64,000 bases of DNA from Salininema proteolyticum (GCF_042685645.1 NZ_JBHUNX010000001.1:3534001-3598000), one strand, 5' to 3'. Shown: positions 25,716 through 34,593, counted from the first letter of the stretch. The notes: a model not told the origin generated them from the letters alone. Made by a program: numbers and translations.

Positions 25716-27103
25716 CCGATCCCGTGTTCGCACTGCAAGCCGACTACAACGCGAACGTCTCGCCGCTGTCGACGGAGATGGCCGTCGTCCTGTCGGTCTC
25801 CTGCTCGGCCGGGGGCGGCGTCGTGGGCGACAGCTCGGTCGTCATCGTCATCGACCACTCCCCGTCCATGGCCGGGGAGAAGTTCGTCGCCGCACGCCGC
25901 GCGGCCGTCGCGGCGGTGGAGACGCTCCGGGAGGACGCCCGCTTCGCGGTGCTCGCCGGAGGGGAGATCGCCGTCCCGATCTACCCGCGCACCGACGAGC
26001 TCTCGCCCGCCGACGCGGAGAGCAAGGCCGAGGCCATGGCCGCGATCGAGGCGATGCCGCTGGGCAGCCTCACCTACACCGGCCGCTGGCTGCGCAAGGC
26101 CGCGGAGGTGCTGGACACGCGCCCGGGCACCCTCGGGCACATCATCCTGCTGACCGACGGCCAGACCAACCAGGAGCCCGCCCCCTACCGCCGCGACCTC
26201 GCCCAGTGCCGCGGCCGGTTCACCTGCGACGCCGTCGGGATCGGGGTGGACTGGTCGCCGACCCAGCTGGGAGAGCTGACCGAGGCCTTCCACGGCGCCC
26301 GCCACTTCATCGGCGACCTGGGCGACCTGCCCGGGCATTTCGAGAAGCTCTCGCACAACAGCGTGCACCGGGCCGTGGAATCGGCCGAACTGCGCGTCAC
26401 CACCCCCACGGCCGTCCGGCTCTCCCGGGTGCGCCAGATGATCCCCAACCAGCTCGACCTCGACGCCGCCCACTCCGAGTCCAACCGCACCTGGACCGTG
26501 CGGCTGGGCCCGTGGTCAGAGGAGACCCGCGAGTACCTGCTGAACTTCCAGTACCCCAAGGGGACCGCCGGAGCCCGATCGCGCCTGGCCAGCGTCGCGG
26601 TGTCCTCCGGCGGCGAGCGGTCCGAGGCGGTCAACGTCATGCGCGAGGTCACCGGCGACTACCAGTTCACCCAGCTGCCCGACTCGGTCGCCTACTACAC
26701 GGCGCAGGCGACCATCAAGGAGGAGACGGACAGGGCCACCGCCGCCCTGGAACGCGGCGACGCCGAGACCGCCCAGGAGCACTACCAGAACGCCTACCGG
26801 ACGGCCGAGTCCCACGGCATCGGCGAGACGGTCGCGAAGATGGGCAAGGTCGTCTCCATCGACCGGCGCACCCGGACCGTCCAGCTCGACGATCCGGAGA
26901 GGGAGGACGCCTACACCTTCACCGTCGACGTCGACACCCCGCCGCCGCACCCGGGCGGCGCCGGGGGCTCCCGGGACGGGTCCGGGCCCGCGCCGGCCCC
27001 CTCCCCGCGGAGCGCGGACGACGGCCGGGCCGACGACGACAGAGCCTCCGACGGCCGGGCCGCCGACAGCCGCACCTCCGACGGCAGAGCCTCCGGCGAT
27101 TAA
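25712..27103 (+). CDS. von Willebrand factor A (VWA) domain protein
   Basis: 463 residues, cytoplasmic by sequence. The VWA domain (about 35-230) has a MIDAS of the form DxSxS (VVIVIDHSPSMAG), a Thr in SLTYTGRWL and Asp in IILLTDGQTNQEP. A beta-rich middle (ESAELRVTTPTAVRL... EYLLNFQYP) and a helical region with TPR-like AQEHYQNAYRTAESHG follow. The last 50 residues are repeated short acidic/basic hexads (DGRADDD, DGRAAD, DGRASGD). Translation is coupled to the phosphatase. Such VWA proteins commonly scaffold kinase signalling; the partner here is unknown. Confidence 0.88.
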   Translation: MTDPVFALQADYNANVSPLSTEMAVVLSVSCSAGGGVVGDSSVVIVIDHSPSMAGEKFVAARRAAVAAVETLREDARFAVLAGGEIAVPIYPRTDELSPADAESKAEAMAAIEAMPLGSLTYTGRWLRKAAEVLDTRPGTLGHIILLTDGQTNQEPAPYRRDLAQCRGRFTCDAVGIGVDWSPTQLGELTEAFHGARHFIGDLGDLPGHFEKLSHNSVHRAVESAELRVTTPTAVRLSRVRQMIPNQLDLDAAHSESNRTWTVRLGPWSEETREYLLNFQYPKGTAGARSRLASVAVSSGGERSEAVNVMREVTGDYQFTQLPDSVAYYTAQATIKEETDRATAALERGDAETAQEHYQNAYRTAESHGIGETVAKMGKVVSIDRRTRTVQLDDPEREDAYTFTVDVDTPPPHPGGAGGSRDGSGPAPAPSPRSADDGRADDDRASDGRAADSRTSDGRASGD

Positions 27104-27116
27104 GGGAACGGACCGG

Positions 27117-27686
27117 ATGCCCATGAACGTCCGCTGCCCCGACGGACACGTCTCCGCCGACCCCGTCCGCTGCTCCCGGTGCCGCAAGGACATCCCGCAG
27201 GAGTACCTCGACCCGTGCCCCGCCTGCGGGACCGCCCGCTCCGGGCCCTACTGCGGACGGTGCGGGCGCCTCCTCCTGGCCTCCTTCATCGACGAGAACG
27301 ACCCGCTCAACTGGGAGGTCCTCGTCTGGGCCGACCGCGCCCTCTACGACCGGCTCCCGCCGGACGCGGCCGAGCGGCTCCCCTTCCCCTCCGACTTCGC
27401 CCTCCGCACCGTCCCCTGCGCCCGGAAGGAGCTCATCATCGGACGCCTCCACTCCGACGGCCGCGGCGACGCCGACGTCGACCTCTCCACCGACCCCGGC
27501 GTCTCCCACCGGCACGCCCGCCTGGCCCTGGCCGAGTCCCGCTGGGTGCTCACCGACCTCGGCTCCCGCAACAGCACCTACCTCGCCGGCACGGTCGTCG
27601 ACCGGCCCCGGGTCGTCACCCCCGCCGACACCGTCCACCTGGGAGTGTGGACGGGCCTGCGCCTGGCGCTCAGGGAGGGAGCATGA
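27117..27686 (+). CDS. zinc-ribbon FHA-domain protein
   Basis: 189 residues. The N-terminus has two zinc-ribbon pairs (CPDGH..CSRC and CPACG...CGRCG, residues 7-52) of the same style as in the kinase and phosphatase. The FHA domain (about 95-185) shows the phosphothreonine-binding marks: LIIGRLH, VSHRHARL and LGSRNSTYL. It should bind Thr-phosphorylated partners, and with PknG next door it occupies the place of GarA/OdhI-like readers, though GarA is a different fusion. ATG 27117 follows AAGGGA; the stop overlaps the GlnX-like gene (ATGA). Confidence 0.9.
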   Translation: MPMNVRCPDGHVSADPVRCSRCRKDIPQEYLDPCPACGTARSGPYCGRCGRLLLASFIDENDPLNWEVLVWADRALYDRLPPDAAERLPFPSDFALRTVPCARKELIIGRLHSDGRGDADVDLSTDPGVSHRHARLALAESRWVLTDLGSRNSTYLAGTVVDRPRVVTPADTVHLGVWTGLRLALREGA

Positions 27687-29023
27687 GCCGCGCCGTCCTC
27701 GCACGCCTGCGCATAGGCCCCCAACGGCGGACCGTCTCCTCCGTCGCCGGGCGCACCGCCGTGTGCGTCCTCCTCCTGGCGCTCATGTTCGGAACCCTCG
27801 CCGCGGGCACCCTGCGCTCCTCCGACGCCCTCGACACCATCGGCCACGGCGCGGGCCGGCAGGTCATCGCCACCGCCGACCTCTACTACGCGCTGTCCGA
27901 CGCCGACATCCAGGTGGCGACGCTCCTGCTGTACAAGGACGTCGGCGAGCACCGCCGCAACACCGCCCACACCCGCTTCGAACAGCGCCGCGCCGAGGTC
28001 ACCGAGGCCCTCCTGCAGGCGCACGACCTCGCCGGCGACGACGAGGCCCAGCGCGAGACCGTCGCGACCATCATGGAACTGTACGGCCACTACGAGGAGC
28101 TGGCCTCCCGCGCCGTCTTCCTCGCCGAGCGCAGCGACTACCCCTCCGGAGAACTGCCGGGCCCGGTCCTGGAGCTCTATCGCGAGGCCGAGGACGTCAT
28201 GAGCGGACAGCTGCTCCCCTACGCCTACAACCTGGCCCTGGAGAACGGGACGGTCGTCCGCCGCACCTACGACGACGTCGACTCCTCCCTCGTGCTCTCC
28301 CGGATCACTGTGGCGCTCACCAGCATCGCCGCGCTCGCCGGACTCGTGTGGCTGCAGCTGCACGCCGCCCGCCGCTTCCGCCGGGTGCTCAACCTCGGGC
28401 TCATCCTCGCCACCGGGCTCACCCTCCTCTACGGGGTGACCGGGCAGATCGTGCTCTCCTCCGAGCGGGAGGCCCTGACCGAGGCGAAGGTCGAGGCGTT
28501 CGACCCCGCCTTCGCCCTCGCACGCGCCCGCGCCGTGTCCAACAGCGCCTACGGCGACCAGATCAAGTACTTCGTCGACCCCGCCCGCGCCCAGATCCAC
28601 GCCCAGACCTACTACGACAAGTCCCAGACGCTGGCGTACCTCGACAGCGACAACCTCTCCGCCTACCAGGAGCGGGTGAAGGGCACCGACATCGCCGGCC
28701 TGGACGGCCTTCTGGGCGACGCGCTGGTCGGCGACGGCCCCTCGCGGGAGATGGCCGCGATCTTCCGGACCCTCCAGAACGCCGACCGCGCCATGCGCGA
28801 CTCCGGCGACATCGACGAGCTGAAGAACGTCCAGGCCGCCTACGCCTCCTACGAAGGCCGGCTCGACGAGCTCATGCGGACCCACACACAGCGGTTCGAC
28901 GACGCCGTGGCCGACGGCGAGCGCGCCGTGGCCGACTTCGGCTTCCTGCTGCCGGCCGCCTTCCTGTCCGTCATCGCCTTCATCGTGGCCGGCCTCGTGC
29001 CCCGGCTGCGCGAGTTCGCCTGA
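27683..29023 (+). CDS. glnX: GlnX-like four-span membrane sensor
   Basis: 446 residues. Four hydrophobic segments are seen: VAGRTAVCVLLLALMFGTLA (about 19-40), LSRITVALTSIAALAGLVWL (about 212-231), VLNLGLILATGLTLLYGVTG (about 239-258) and FLLPAAFLSVIAFIVAGLVP (about 420-440). Between 1-2 and 3-4 lie two similar extracytoplasmic helical domains (each about 160 residues), as in mycobacterial GlnX, which passes the amino-acid signal from GlnH to PknG. Position between an FHA protein and a GlnH-like lipoprotein supports the call. Both termini face the cytoplasm. Confidence 0.85.
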   Translation: MSRAVLARLRIGPQRRTVSSVAGRTAVCVLLLALMFGTLAAGTLRSSDALDTIGHGAGRQVIATADLYYALSDADIQVATLLLYKDVGEHRRNTAHTRFEQRRAEVTEALLQAHDLAGDDEAQRETVATIMELYGHYEELASRAVFLAERSDYPSGELPGPVLELYREAEDVMSGQLLPYAYNLALENGTVVRRTYDDVDSSLVLSRITVALTSIAALAGLVWLQLHAARRFRRVLNLGLILATGLTLLYGVTGQIVLSSEREALTEAKVEAFDPAFALARARAVSNSAYGDQIKYFVDPARAQIHAQTYYDKSQTLAYLDSDNLSAYQERVKGTDIAGLDGLLGDALVGDGPSREMAAIFRTLQNADRAMRDSGDIDELKNVQAAYASYEGRLDELMRTHTQRFDDAVADGERAVADFGFLLPAAFLSVIAFIVAGLVPRLREFA

Positions 29024-29033
29024 GGAGGACCCC

Positions 29034-29831
29034 ATGCGCCTGACGACCGTGGCCGCCGCCCTGATCCTGCTGCTGTCCGCCTGCGCCGCCCCGGAGGAGA
29101 GCGCGCTGGACTCCGACGTCCTCACCATCGGCATCCGCGTCGACCTCCCGCTGGTCGGCGAGGACGCCGGCGACGGCGTCGAGGGGTTCGAAGTGGACGT
29201 CGCCGTGGCGGTGGCCGAGTATCTCGGCAAGGACTACGAGTTCGTGCCCGTCGACCTCACCGAGCGTCGGACGTTCCTCCTGCAGGGGAAGGTGGACATG
29301 TCCGTCGCGACGTACTCGATCACGCCCGACCGCAAGCAGGAGGTGCTCTTCGCCGGCCCCTACGCCATCGAGTACTTCGACATCCTGGTGCGCGCGGGCG
29401 ACGACTCGATCAGCTCGGTGTCCGACTTGGAGGGCAAGACCGTCTGCGGGACGAAGGGGTCGAGCGTCTTCCAGCGCATCCGCGCCGAGCAGCGCGTCCC
29501 CGTCACGACCATCGAGGTCGACGAGGCGCCCGAGTGCATGGACTACCTCGCCGACGGGCGGGCCGACGCGCTGACGACCGACATCTTCATCCTCACCGGG
29601 CTGCGGTCCACGGCCGACTTCCCCGTCCGGATCGTCGGCGCGCCCTACTCCGAGGAACGGGTCGGCATCGGGCTGCGCAGGGACGACGTGGCGGCCTGCG
29701 AGGAGATCAACCGGGCGATCACGCACCTGTACACCAGCGGCCGGATGGAGGAGATGCTGCTGCGCTGGTTCGGCCGCACCGGCCTGGACGTCGAGGACAT
29801 GCCCGTGCCCCAGTTCGAAGGATGCTTCTGA
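29034..29831 (+). CDS. glnH: GlnH-like solute-binding lipoprotein
   Basis: 265 residues. A short signal ends in the lipobox LLLSAC (Cys17), so it is anchored outside the membrane. The mature part is a periplasmic-binding-protein type 3 fold: LTIGIRVDLPLVG, GFEVDVAVAVAEYLG, KVDMSVATYSITPDRKQEVLFAGPY, LEGKTVCGTKGSSVF and the C-terminal EEMLLRWFG. Mycobacterial GlnH binds aspartate/glutamine and works with GlnX, not with an ABC permease. No permease or ATPase gene is adjacent here either, agreeing with a sensor role. Start ATG has GAGGAGG upstream; its stop overlaps the next ATG. Confidence 0.9.
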   Translation: MRLTTVAAALILLLSACAAPEESALDSDVLTIGIRVDLPLVGEDAGDGVEGFEVDVAVAVAEYLGKDYEFVPVDLTERRTFLLQGKVDMSVATYSITPDRKQEVLFAGPYAIEYFDILVRAGDDSISSVSDLEGKTVCGTKGSSVFQRIRAEQRVPVTTIEVDEAPECMDYLADGRADALTTDIFILTGLRSTADFPVRIVGAPYSEERVGIGLRRDDVAACEEINRAITHLYTSGRMEEMLLRWFGRTGLDVEDMPVPQFEGCF

Positions 29832-31108
29832 TGCCCGCCAAGCCCCGTACCGCCCGCCTCGCCGGGACCGCCGCCGCAGCCCTCGCCTGGTACGACCTGA
29901 TCCTCTTCGCCGCCGCCGCGGTGCTGGTGTTCGACGACGTCTTCTTCCCGTCCCTCTCCGGCGCCTCGCCCGTCGCGCTGGCCGGCGTCTACGCCCTCGG
30001 GCTCGTCGCCTGTCCGCTCGGCGCCGCCCTGTTCGGGTACCGGGGCGACCGGACGACGACCGCCGACGCCCTATCCCTGGCGCTGATCACCTCGGGGGTG
30101 GCGACGTTCCTCATCGGACTGGTCCCGGCCCACGCGACCATCGGGGCCGGAGCCCCCGTCCTCCTGGCCCTCCTCCGCCTGGCGCAGGGGATCGCGCTCG
30201 GAGGCCTCTGGGGCGGCCTGGTCTGCCTGCACGACTCCCTCGGGCCGCGAGGCGGGCGCGGACGCTCGACCTCCTGGGTCCAGATCGGACTGCCCTCCGG
30301 GACGCTACTCGCCCTGGGACTCACGACGGCGACGAAGCTGCTGCTCCCCGACTCCTACGACGTCTGGGCGTGGCGGCTGCCGTTCCTGCTCTCGGCCGCG
30401 CCCGCGCTGCTGGGCATCTGGCTCCGCTACGCGCTCCGCGACGGCGGACGGCCGCATCCGCCGCGCGCGTTCAACCCCGTCGCGGCCGTATGGCGCACGG
30501 GGCGGCGCGCGTCGCTCTCGGCGTTCCTCGCCCGGCTCGGCGCGGACACGGCCTTCGGCGTCTTCGTCGTGTACCTGCTGTTCCACCTGGAGAGCCGGGC
30601 TCTCGCGATCGCCGCCGTGCTGACGGGCGCGGCGTTCCAGATCGTGGCCGTCCCCGTCCTCGGCCGCCTGTCCGACCGGGTCGGTCCCGGAAAGGTCGTC
30701 CTCGCCGGCGCGGCGGCCGTCGCCGCCTGGTCGTGGGCCTTCTTCCCGCTGACGGATCTCGGTCGCGTCGACGCGACCGTGGCCGCCACCGTCGTCGCGC
30801 TGCTCGCCCACGCCGCGGTCCACGCGCCCTTGGCGGGGTTCACGCTCTCGCTCTTCCCCGAGCGGCTGCGCTACACGGGGACGTCGCTGGGGTACCAGTC
30901 GGCCGGGTTCGTCGCCTTCGCCCTGGCCCCCGCCGCCGCGATAGGACTGATCCCCTTGGACACAGGTCCGACGGTGCTCTCCGGAGTCATCACCGGGGCG
31001 CTGGCGCTCACCGCCGTCGGCGTGGCGGCGGCGCCCCGCCGGACCGAGGCGATCGCCCTGCCCGGGCCGCGCGGCGGAGCGGACGACTCGGCCGCCGCGC
31101 GCCGCTAG
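29831..31108 (+). CDS. MFS transporter, MHS-like
   Basis: 425 residues with about twelve hydrophobic segments. WYDLILFAAAAVLVF in TM1, GYRGDRTTT (loop 2-3), and LRLAQGIALGGLWGG in TM4 resemble the metabolite:H+ symporter family; GRLSDRVGPGKVVLAGA matches the loop 8-9 motif. The substrate is not readable. The start overlaps the GlnH stop by one base, making it the last gene of the kinase-sensor operon. A transporter whose gene is translationally tied to a solute sensor may take up or export the sensed ligand. Confidence 0.85.
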   Translation: MPAKPRTARLAGTAAAALAWYDLILFAAAAVLVFDDVFFPSLSGASPVALAGVYALGLVACPLGAALFGYRGDRTTTADALSLALITSGVATFLIGLVPAHATIGAGAPVLLALLRLAQGIALGGLWGGLVCLHDSLGPRGGRGRSTSWVQIGLPSGTLLALGLTTATKLLLPDSYDVWAWRLPFLLSAAPALLGIWLRYALRDGGRPHPPRAFNPVAAVWRTGRRASLSAFLARLGADTAFGVFVVYLLFHLESRALAIAAVLTGAAFQIVAVPVLGRLSDRVGPGKVVLAGAAAVAAWSWAFFPLTDLGRVDATVAATVVALLAHAAVHAPLAGFTLSLFPERLRYTGTSLGYQSAGFVAFALAPAAAIGLIPLDTGPTVLSGVITGALALTAVGVAAAPRRTEAIALPGPRGGADDSAAARR

Positions 31109-31133
31109 GGGCCCGGTTCGGTAAAGGTCCCGG

Positions 31134-31958
31134 TCAGGAGTCCTTCTCGGGTTTCGGGAGGAACCCGCCGTAGGCGGCGACGGTCTTGTTCTTGTACGCG
31201 GAGGTGTCGCCCTTCTCCATCGGACCGTCCCACGTCGTCGGGAGCGGGGCCCTCTCCGGGGCGACGCGCTCGACGATCTTGTCGAGGACCTCCTCGGCCT
31301 GGCCGACCCAGAGGTGCTTGCCGCCCTCCATCGCCACGACCTCGGCCTGCGGGACGACCGAGAAGCGCTCGCGGGCCTCGTCCGGCTTCAGGTAGTCGTC
31401 GTGCTCGGGCACTATGGCGCGGATCGGACGGCCGTCCTCGCTCCAGCGCTTCAGTTCCTCGTCCGTCGTGTACCGAAGCGGCGGGGACAGCAGGACGAGG
31501 CCGGAGACGCCCGGCTCGTGGCCGTACTTCAACGCCAGGTCGGTGCCGAAGGACCAGCCGACGATCCACAGGTTCGGCAGGCCGCGGAACTCGGCGAACT
31601 CGACGGCCGCGGCCACGTCGAAGCGCTCGCCCTCGGCGTCGTCGAACTCGCCCTCGCTCTTGCCCTGCTGGGACTCGGTGCCGCGCGAGTTGAAGCGCAG
31701 CACGGCGATGTCGGCCAGGGCCGGGAGGCGCCAGGCGGCCTTGCGGTAGACGTGGGAGTCCATCATGCCGCCGTGCGTCGGCAGCGGGTGGAGTAGGACG
31801 AGGGTCGCCACCGGCTCGCGGTCGAGCGGGAGGGAGAGCTCGCCGACGAGGTCGAGCCCGTCGGCCGTCTGCAGGGTGACCGCCTCGCGCCGGGCGGGGA
31901 GAAGACTGGAAGAACGTATTACTGCCACGTCTGCAATGGTAACGGTGGGTCGACTCAC
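31134..31958 (-). CDS. alpha/beta hydrolase
   Basis: 274 residues with the dienelactone-hydrolase/YqiA style fold. Nucleophile Ser in IVGWSFGTDLA (about 137), Asp in PEHDDYLKP (about 187) and His in MEGGKHLWVG (about 215). Oxyanion-hole region VLLHPLPTHGG. The C-terminal tail after residue 235 is extra and charged. No signal peptide. Convergent with the MFS gene; substrate unknown. Confidence 0.85.
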   Translation of the reverse strand: MSRPTVTIADVAVIRSSSLLPARREAVTLQTADGLDLVGELSLPLDREPVATLVLLHPLPTHGGMMDSHVYRKAAWRLPALADIAVLRFNSRGTESQQGKSEGEFDDAEGERFDVAAAVEFAEFRGLPNLWIVGWSFGTDLALKYGHEPGVSGLVLLSPPLRYTTDEELKRWSEDGRPIRAIVPEHDDYLKPDEARERFSVVPQAEVVAMEGGKHLWVGQAEEVLDKIVERVAPERAPLPTTWDGPMEKGDTSAYKNKTVAAYGGFLPKPEKDS

Positions 31959-32084
31959 ATGAGGCCCGCTCGCGGGCGAGGCCGTTCCCGGAGTCTCGGC
32001 GGGCTCGCGCGCGGCGGAGCGACCTCGCCGACCTGAAGGGCGTTCTTTTGATGACTCAGCGGGCTAACGCGCGCGGCGGAGCGG

Positions 32085-32366
32085 TCAGCGGAAGTGTCCG
32101 GGCCTCCGGCGGTGGCGGGCGTTCCAGCAACCTTCGTGCCAGTGGCGGCGGTCCTCGCCGTCACCGGAGTCGTCCCAGGCCACCACGTGGGCCTTGCCCG
32201 AGGGAATGATCAGGTCGCAGCCGGGGCAGCGGTAGGCCTTCTCGGCGGCCTCGCCGGTGATGCGGCGGACCTGCCAGCGCTGGTCGCCGTCGTCGACCAC
32301 ATGGCGGTCCTGTCCGGCGGACACGCGGGGTCGAGGAGTTGACGCACGGCGGTTTCGACGGGGCAT
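32085..32366 (-). CDS. small zinc-finger-like protein conserved in actinomycetes
   Basis: 93 residues. A basic N-terminus is followed by RCPGCDLIIPSGKAHVVAW and RRHWHEGCWNARHR, giving a probable CxxC...HxxC zinc site. Homologues are often labelled ATP/GTP-binding without evidence for nucleotide binding. It lies 12 bases after the small membrane-protein gene on the same strand. Confidence 0.75.
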   Translation of the reverse strand: MPRRNRRASTPRPRVSAGQDRHVVDDGDQRWQVRRITGEAAEKAYRCPGCDLIIPSGKAHVVAWDDSGDGEDRRHWHEGCWNARHRRRPGHFR

Positions 32367-32378
32367 GGGGGCAAAGGG

Positions 32379-32594
32379 CTATTTGGCGTCGGGCCCGGTC
32401 TCGTCGGCGGGCTTCGCCTCGGCGGCCATGGCCTCCTGCTCGAGGCGCGCGTTGAGGCGGCCGAGATGCTTCTTCATGCCGCGGATCAGGAAGATCACGA
32501 CGATGAGCAGGAAGATCGTCAGGAACAGGCCGAAGGGGCCGGCGAGCGCCCCGGGGCGGTCGGGTCCGAACGTAGCTTGCGCAAGGATGTCCAC
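32379..32594 (-). CDS. small membrane protein
   Basis: 71 residues with one TM helix (LFLTIFLLIVVIFLIRGM, about 23-40) and a charged cytoplasmic coil (KKHLGRLNARLEQEAMAAEAK). It begins MDILAQATFGPDRPG. It is co-directional with and just upstream of the zinc-finger-like gene. Such short single-span proteins beside that gene recur in actinomycetes; function unknown. Confidence 0.7.
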   Translation of the reverse strand: MDILAQATFGPDRPGALAGPFGLFLTIFLLIVVIFLIRGMKKHLGRLNARLEQEAMAAEAKPADETGPDAK

Positions 32595-32752
32595 CCCTCA
32601 AGGGTAGTGCACCGCCGTGCCCGCCCGCCAGAGGCGAACAGCGGCGGTGATCTGGCCTATCGAAGCGGTTCTCTCCGCCGTTGCGAGGTCCGACCGCGTC
32701 CGGGGCCGTCGTGCCGGTGCTCCGACCATCGCCGGCGGCGGTGCCGGAGGGC

Positions 32753-32773
32753 GCCCCGGACCGGGTCCGGGGC
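32753..32773 (-). terminator. ung terminator
   Basis: An 8-bp G+C stem (32753-32760 with 32766-32773) lies 21 bases past the ung stop on the minus strand. Confidence 0.6.
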
Positions 32774-32793
32774 CGCAGCGCCCGGCCTCTCCG

Positions 32794-33504
32794 CTACTGC
32801 TCCAGCGGGGGCAGTTCCCAGTCGACCGGGTCGGTGCCCTGCTCGGCGAGCAGTTCGTTCGCGCGGCTGAAGGGCTTGGAGCCGAAGAAGCCGTTCCGGG
32901 CGCTCAGCGGCGAGGGGTGGGCCGACTCGACGCAGGGAATCGGTTGCAGCATGGGGGCGAGGTTGCGGGCGTCGCGCCCCCACAGGATCGCCACGGCCGG
33001 CTTGCCGCGCGCCGCCAGGGCCCTGATCGCCTGTTCGGTGATGGCCTCCCAGCCTTTGCCGCGGTGCGAGGCGGCCTTGCCCGGCCGCACGGTCAGGGAC
33101 CTGTTGAGCAGGAGGACGCCCTGTTCGGACCAGGGCGTGAGGTCGCCGTTCTTCGGCAGCGGGCATCCCAGGTCGTCGCGCAGCTCGTTGAAGATGTTGA
33201 CGAGGCTGCGCGGCAGCGGCCGCACGTCCCCGGCCACGGCGAAGGACAGGCCGATGGCGTGTCCGGGCGTCGGGTAGGGGTCCTGTCCGACGATGATGAC
33301 CTTGACGTCGTCGAAGGGCTGCTGGAAGGCGCGGAGGATGTGCTCCCCGGACGGCAGGTACGTCTGCCCGGCGGCCACTTCGGACCGGAGGAACTCGCCC
33401 ATCGCGGCGATCTGGTCGGACACCGGGTCGAGGGCCTTGGCCCAGCCCGGCTCCATGAGGTCGGTCAGTTCTTTCGGCATCGTCTCAGGAAATCTCTGCG
33501 GCAT
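32794..33504 (-). CDS. ung: uracil-DNA glycosylase
   Basis: 236 residues, family 1 UDG, which removes uracil from DNA to start base-excision repair. The water-activating loop VIIVGQDPYPTPGHA (catalytic Asp), the pyrimidine stop LLLNRSLTV, VAILWG, and the minor-groove loop SAHPSPLSA with catalytic His are intact. Length is normal. Start MPQRFPETMPKEL; an internal ATG at the second Met is possible. A genome with a DNA-cytidine-deaminase-like toxin at the other end of the window would need this activity, but the two are not linked. Confidence 0.96.
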   Translation of the reverse strand: MPQRFPETMPKELTDLMEPGWAKALDPVSDQIAAMGEFLRSEVAAGQTYLPSGEHILRAFQQPFDDVKVIIVGQDPYPTPGHAIGLSFAVAGDVRPLPRSLVNIFNELRDDLGCPLPKNGDLTPWSEQGVLLLNRSLTVRPGKAASHRGKGWEAITEQAIRALAARGKPAVAILWGRDARNLAPMLQPIPCVESAHPSPLSARNGFFGSKPFSRANELLAEQGTDPVDWELPPLEQ

Positions 33505-33717
33505 AGGGAAAGTCTAGATGTGCTCACCGACATTCTACTCCCGAGGCGCGCCGGCCTCCGACAAGGCGCGGTCGGGTGCGGCGGCGCAGGCGCGGTGCCC
33601 GGGCGCCTCTCCCGCGGTCGGGCACGAACCGCGACGTCCGGGCCCCGAGTGCCGACGAGCCTCCTCGGAAACGGCGGCCGGACCCTCCCCGAGCATTCCC
33701 CCCTCGGACACGACAGA

Positions 33718-33744
33718 GCCGCCGACCCGCATCCGGTCGGCGGC
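33718..33744 (-). terminator. protease terminator
   Basis: A perfect 10-bp stem (33718-33727 with 33735-33744) and 7-nt loop lie 31 bases beyond the protease stop on the minus strand. Confidence 0.7.
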
Positions 33745-33774
33745 GGCGAACCCTCTCAGGATTCGGTCCAGGTG

Positions 33775-34560
33775 TCAGCCGAGTCGCGCGAGGCCGTTCT
33801 CCACGTCATCACGGAAGGAGCTGACCTGCGAGTAGACGCCGGGATAGCCGGGCTCGGCGCATCCCTGGCCCCAGCTGACGATGCCGGCGAGGACGTGGGA
33901 GCCCTCTTCGCCGGCCACGAGCGGTCCGCCCGAGTCGCCCTGGCAGGAGTCGACTCCGCCGTTCTCGACGTCGCCGGCGCAGACCATGGACTCGGGGTCG
34001 AGCGAGCTGCCGTAGGCCTCGGAGCAGGTCTGGTCGTCGACGAAGGGGACCTCGACGAACTGCTGCTCGTTGGCCAGGCCGCCGTCGTCGGTGACGCCCC
34101 AGCCGGCGACGGTGAAGGTCGGCCCCTCGTCCACGGAGCCGTCCGACAGGGCGACGGTCTCGGCGCCCTCGACCGGCTCGGTGAGCTGGACCAGGGCCCA
34201 GTCCCAGGAGAACCGGCTCCCTTGTCCGTAGTCGGGGGCGACTTCGACGTCCGCCACTTCGTACTCGTTCATGTCGGGGCTGTCGAGCGCGACCGAGCCG
34301 TGCTTGACCGTGAAGTCTCCGGGGCCGGAGCCCTCCACGCAGTGAGCGGCGGTGAGGACGACGTCCTCGGCGATGAGGGACCCGCCGCAGAAGTGGCCGC
34401 CGCTCTGCAGGGAGACCAGGTAGGGGAACTGGCCTTCCTCGGCGGGGTCGCCCCCGATCACTTGGGCGCCCATGCCGGACGCCCCGGCGGACGCGGTCAG
34501 GGCGAGGGCCCCGACGGCGGCGGCCGCCGTAGCGGCCAGGGTTCGTATCAGGTTCTTCAC
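33775..34560 (-). CDS. secreted trypsin-like serine protease
   Basis: 261 residues. A Sec signal (MKNLIRTLAATAAAAVGALALTASAGASG) ends near ASA; the mature protease likely begins after a short pro-segment at VIGGDPAEEGQFPYL. The S1 triad is present: His in LTAAHCVEG, Asp in WDWALVQL and Ser in CQGDSGGPLV. Six or more Cys form the usual disulfides (HFCGG/AAHC, CSEAYG, CAGD, CQGD, GCAEPG). The S1 pocket residue six before the Ser is Asp (VDSCQGDSGG), predicting Arg/Lys preference. GTG 34560 has AAGGGG upstream; a longer reading to 34587 lacks signal-peptide logic. Confidence 0.92.
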   Translation of the reverse strand: MKNLIRTLAATAAAAVGALALTASAGASGMGAQVIGGDPAEEGQFPYLVSLQSGGHFCGGSLIAEDVVLTAAHCVEGSGPGDFTVKHGSVALDSPDMNEYEVADVEVAPDYGQGSRFSWDWALVQLTEPVEGAETVALSDGSVDEGPTFTVAGWGVTDDGGLANEQQFVEVPFVDDQTCSEAYGSSLDPESMVCAGDVENGGVDSCQGDSGGPLVAGEEGSHVLAGIVSWGQGCAEPGYPGVYSQVSSFRDDVENGLARLG

Positions 34561-34593
34561 AAAGTCCCCTTCTTCCTCGTGAAACATGATTCC

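Noticed and set aside
31998..32084. Direct repeat of about 22 bases (GCGCGCGGCGGAGCG region twice)
   Set aside because: Two copies in a G+C-rich gap of simple composition; not enough to call an element.
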